From: Verrucomicrobiota bacterium
Lineage (GTDB): Bacteria; Verrucomicrobiota; Verrucomicrobiia; Opitutales; Coraliomargaritaceae
NCBI GenBank assembly: GCA_009908325.1
Contig: JAAAPI010000286.1
Span: forward strand, 1-38,505
DNA length: 38,505 nucleotides
Direction of reading: 5' to 3'
In this document: one piece after another, positions 36,010 through 38,505 of the stretch
Position numbering within the stretch: the first letter of the stretch is position 1
How the letters are laid out: each line of letters starts with the position of its first letter
Notes under the pieces: generated by a model
What the model saw: only the letters and a program-made list of their open reading frames with translations
Told to the model about the DNA's origin: nothing
The model's database searches: none
Program-made: the position numbers and the translations under genes

Positions 36010-37185
36010 TCACAATCCCCGGGCCAACCACTTGGCCGCACTCGCATCACTCCCCGCATGCAGCAACGCGCGCAGCTCGACCGCACTCTTAACCGCTTCC
36101 TCAGCAGCCGACTTCTTATCAATCGCCCGCAACAGCTCCCGCTCCAAATGACCCGCGCTCGCTGCCCCTTGGATATATTCGGGATGCAAAGGCCGATCAA
36201 GCAATAGGTTGGCAATACCAATATACTTCACCTTAACGAGCATTCGCCCAAGCCAATAGCTCAGAGGATTGAGCCGATAGGCAATCGCCCCCGGGATACC
36301 CGACAGCGCGCAGGCCAGCGACATCGTGCCGGAACTCATCAATACCGCGCCGGCCTCCAGATTCGGCGAACCGTTGCGCACCAGCTCAATACTGGCGGCC
36401 AAGTCCGGCTCCTTCTCAAGAATCCCCTGCAACTGCTCGCGTATCGCTGCGCTCGGGTAAACCACCGTCGCTCTTAAGTCCGGCCTGGCCACACGCGCTC
36501 TGCGGTAGCCCGCCAGCAGGACCGGAAAAATCCGGCCCACCGCCGCGCTCCGACTCCCCGGTAGAAGCAGAACCGGCCCGTCCGCTTCATATCGAAACGG
36601 CGGCTCCCAATCGGCCCGGGCGAAAGGATGCCCCACAAATTCCGTCTGCAGATCTGTATCCGCGAAGCATTCAACCTCGAAAGGGAAAATCACCCCGAGC
36701 CGATCGAGCAGCTGCGCCATCTTGAACCGCCGCTTCGCCTTCCACGCCCAGACCTGCGGACTCACATAGTAGCTTAGCCCGATCCCGCCGCCGCCCTTTT
36801 TGCTCAACCCCCGCGCCGACAGCTGCTCGGCCAGCCGCAGATTAAATCCCGGGTAATCGACAAAGCAGATGTGCCTTGGCTGATACCGCTCGACCCAATC
36901 CAGTGTTCGCTCGAAGATACCTTTGAAAAAATTGTAGTGCCGGACCACTTCGACGAATCCGACAATCGACACCGCCGTCAGATCATAGAGCAACTGCGCC
37001 CCCGCCGCCTGCAATTGAACCCCGCCCAGGCAAGCTACCTTGAGCTCCGGATGCATCCGGCGCAGATCCGCGAGCAAGACCGCCGCATGCTCATCCCCCG
37101 AATGCTCGCCCGCGATAATAAGCAGATCCGGCCGCCCGTCAACAGGCTCGGGGAATCTCGTTGTGACTAAAGTTGCGTCCGACAT
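36010..37185 (-). CDS. lpxB: Lipid-A-disaccharide synthase
   Basis: A 391-residue glycosyltransferase that joins UDP-2,3-diacylglucosamine and lipid X into the lipid A disaccharide at the inner membrane. IIAGEHSGDEHAA, VGFVEVVRHY, VDYPGFNLRLA, YYVSPQVWAWK, LLLPGSRSAAV and MSSGTMSLACAL are family blocks. A short Lys/Gly insert (SKKGGGG) precedes the YYVSP block. It marks an outer membrane with lipid A. Upstream lies a Gfo/Idh/MocA gene on the same strand. Confidence 0.95.
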   Translation of the reverse strand: MSDATLVTTRFPEPVDGRPDLLIIAGEHSGDEHAAVLLADLRRMHPELKVACLGGVQLQAAGAQLLYDLTAVSIVGFVEVVRHYNFFKGIFERTLDWVERYQPRHICFVDYPGFNLRLAEQLSARGLSKKGGGGIGLSYYVSPQVWAWKAKRRFKMAQLLDRLGVIFPFEVECFADTDLQTEFVGHPFARADWEPPFRYEADGPVLLLPGSRSAAVGRIFPVLLAGYRRARVARPDLRATVVYPSAAIREQLQGILEKEPDLAASIELVRNGSPNLEAGAVLMSSGTMSLACALSGIPGAIAYRLNPLSYWLGRMLVKVKYIGIANLLLDRPLHPEYIQGAASAGHLERELLRAIDKKSAAEEAVKSAVELRALLHAGSDASAAKWLARGL

Positions 37186-37199
37186 GTTTCGCTAGATTC

Positions 37200-37313
37200 G
37201 TAGGGGCTTCACTTGTGAAGACCGCCGCAGCAGCCGTTGACGTAGGGGCTTCACTTGTGAAGACCGCCGAGCCACGGCCCCGCATACGCGGCCTTCACAA
37301 GTGAAGCCCCTAC
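37200..37313. repeat. REP-like palindromic repeats, family B
   Basis: Three 26-bp units: 37200-37225 and 37242-37267 direct, 37288-37313 inverted with one mismatch. Units share the core CTTCACTTGTGAAG with 6960-6985. The second and third can pair into a long stem. They fill the 154-bp gap between the Gfo/Idh/MocA gene and lpxB. Confidence 0.9.
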
Positions 37314-37339
37314 GCTCAAGCTCGCACCCAACATCCAAC

Positions 37340-38266
37340 CTATCTCCCATGAATCAACTCCGTTACCTGAATGGCCAACTCCAGGGACGATTTCCCCAGC
37401 TCGGCCCCCACCTTCGGCTTCCCCGCCTCACGCACCACCTCGACAAACGACTCCAGCTCCAGTTTGAGCGGCTCATCTTTTTCAATCGGAATCTCTTCCC
37501 TTACGAGTTCCGCGCCTTCCTTACGCAAAAAGTGCCCGCTCTGCTCCTGGAAATTGAGCGATAGATAGTTCTGCGGCTGAAAGACCCGAATTTCGCGCAC
37601 CTTCTTCTCACTCACCCGGCTGGTGTTGATATTAGCCACGCAACCGTTTGCAAACGTGATCCGCGCGTTGGCGATATCCTCCGAGTTCGAAAGCACGTTC
37701 ACCCCTACCGCGTCGACCTGTTTGACCGGCGACCGCACCAGCGCCAGGATGACCCCGAGATCATGTATCATTAAATCAAGGACAACCCCCACCTCAGTGC
37801 CGCGGGGATTGAAGGGTGCCAACCGGTCTGCCGTAATATACTGCGGCTGCGTGACCGCGTTCTCCAAATAGCCCATGACCGGGTTGTAGTGCTCAATGTG
37901 TCCTACCTGAACGATGCAGCCGTTCTCCTTCGCCGCCGCCAGTATCGCTTCCGCCTCGTCCAACCCCGTGCAAAGCGGTTTCTCAATCAGGAGGTGACAA
38001 CCGCCCCCCAGTAACGGCACCGCCACTTCACAGTGCTTGTCCGTCGGCACGACCACGCTGACGGCATCGCACGCCGCCGCCAGAGCCTCTGCCGTGTCGA
38101 ACCGTTGGCACCCATATTTTTCGCAGATTTCCGCCGCACGCACATCGTCAAACTCGACAATGCCGACCAGCTCACAGCATTCCAGCGCCGCATAAATGCG
38201 CGCATGATGCTGCCCAAGATACCCCGTCCCCACCACGCCGCAGCGTATTTTTGTTTGATCCGTCAT
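37340..38266 (-). CDS. Gfo/Idh/MocA family oxidoreductase
   Basis: A 308-residue NAD(P)-dependent sugar oxidoreductase. The N-terminal Rossmann loop is GVVGTGYLGQHHA; LLIEKPLC is the conserved EKP block; GHIEHYNPV carries the substrate-side His. Its place before lpxB suggests work on a nucleotide sugar for lipid A or LPS, for example UDP-GlcNAc 3-dehydrogenase (GnnA-type). That is inference; the family is too broad to assign a substrate. Confidence 0.9.
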   Translation of the reverse strand: MTDQTKIRCGVVGTGYLGQHHARIYAALECCELVGIVEFDDVRAAEICEKYGCQRFDTAEALAAACDAVSVVVPTDKHCEVAVPLLGGGCHLLIEKPLCTGLDEAEAILAAAKENGCIVQVGHIEHYNPVMGYLENAVTQPQYITADRLAPFNPRGTEVGVVLDLMIHDLGVILALVRSPVKQVDAVGVNVLSNSEDIANARITFANGCVANINTSRVSEKKVREIRVFQPQNYLSLNFQEQSGHFLRKEGAELVREEIPIEKDEPLKLELESFVEVVREAGKPKVGAELGKSSLELAIQVTELIHGR

Positions 38267-38332
38267 CCTACCAGGAAAACCAAGCTTTCCGGAACAGACA
38301 AGGCGCGAATGTGGAAACGCTAGGGTGCTGGC

Positions 38333-38451
38333 GCAATTTTAGATGCGGGGCAGCTACCTAAAGGAAGCTGCATACGTATGTCCGCTCCTTTAGGTGCGGA
38401 ACAAGCTAAGGCAACACCGACGGACGAATTTCACCCCGCACTTAAAATTGC
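38333..38451 (-). mobile_element. 119-bp MITE-like element, copy 2
   Basis: Inverted relative to copy 1. It has terminal inverted repeats of 18 bp (38333-38350 and 38434-38451, GCAATTTTA..TGCGGGG, 16 of 18 matching) and the same 62-bp core (38347-38408) with the two hairpins and complementary loops. A 9-bp direct repeat GAAACGCTA occurs outside at 38314-38322 and 38456-38464. Confidence 0.7.
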
Positions 38452-38505
38452 ATCCGAAACGCTACAACCGGAATTCTAAAGCTTGCATTTACAAACCAGT
38501 TCAAC

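Noticed and set aside
37200-37313. Possible CRISPR array
   Set aside because: The three 26-bp units are in mixed orientation with unequal spacing and are self-complementary; this fits REP-like elements.

Overview
The window looks like the chromosome of a Gram-negative bacterium with lipid A (LpxB), the MEP isoprenoid pathway (IspD, IspE) and the classical tuf-secE-nusG-rplKAJL-rpoBC cluster. The style of the ribosomal, EF-Tu and RpoC proteins, a RAYT-type transposase remnant and many short palindromic repeats suggest a Verrucomicrobiota, probably Opitutae-like. That placement is inferred from remembered family features; no search was run.

Left part (1-11945), mostly housekeeping. It opens with a broken metallophosphoesterase fragment. 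Next come ispE-ptsI on the minus strand and, divergently, pyrF-ispD-ABC-F ATPase and an HI0933-type flavoprotein on the plus strand. A tightly overlapping four-gene operon follows: a photolyase-like FAD protein with unusual domain order, a divergent ADP-ribosylglycohydrolase-like protein, a TIGR03643-type small protein and a probable RNase H-fold protein. Downstream are a 119-bp MITE-like element and a cold-shock gene with a clear terminator.

Middle part (12000-19800), an accessory region. It starts at tRNA-Ser(GGA), which has a partial duplicate beside it. It holds an intact IS66-type element without a visible target duplication, membrane-protein debris, an orphan Rhs C-terminal tip with a candidate immunity or partner gene, a ParE-type toxin-antitoxin pair, two fused or decayed tyrosine-recombinase remnants, a secreted SNase-HhH nuclease and a decayed RAYT transposase. 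The 15.4-16.5 kb segment is visibly AT-richer than its surroundings, which suggests horizontal acquisition.

Right part (19850-38500). The minus strand carries tRNA-Thr, tuf, tRNA-Trp, secE, nusG, rplK, rplA, rplJ, rplL, rpoB and rpoC, ending in a strong terminator. Two structured intergenic segments (rplJ-rplL and rplL-rpoB) are candidate regulators. RpoC lacks the second zinc-site cysteines, and EF-Tu has an altered switch I. Beyond this are trhO, a DEAD-box helicase, a 2Fe-2S ferredoxin, lpxB and a Gfo/Idh/MocA oxidoreductase, then a second, inverted copy of the MITE-like element.

The most notable non-gene signals are the 119-bp element, whose core folds as two hairpins with mutually complementary loops and covarying centre, and two families of REP-like palindromes near the RAYT remnant. 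The best candidate for an undescribed functional system is the four-gene photolyase-like operon at 8531-11493.
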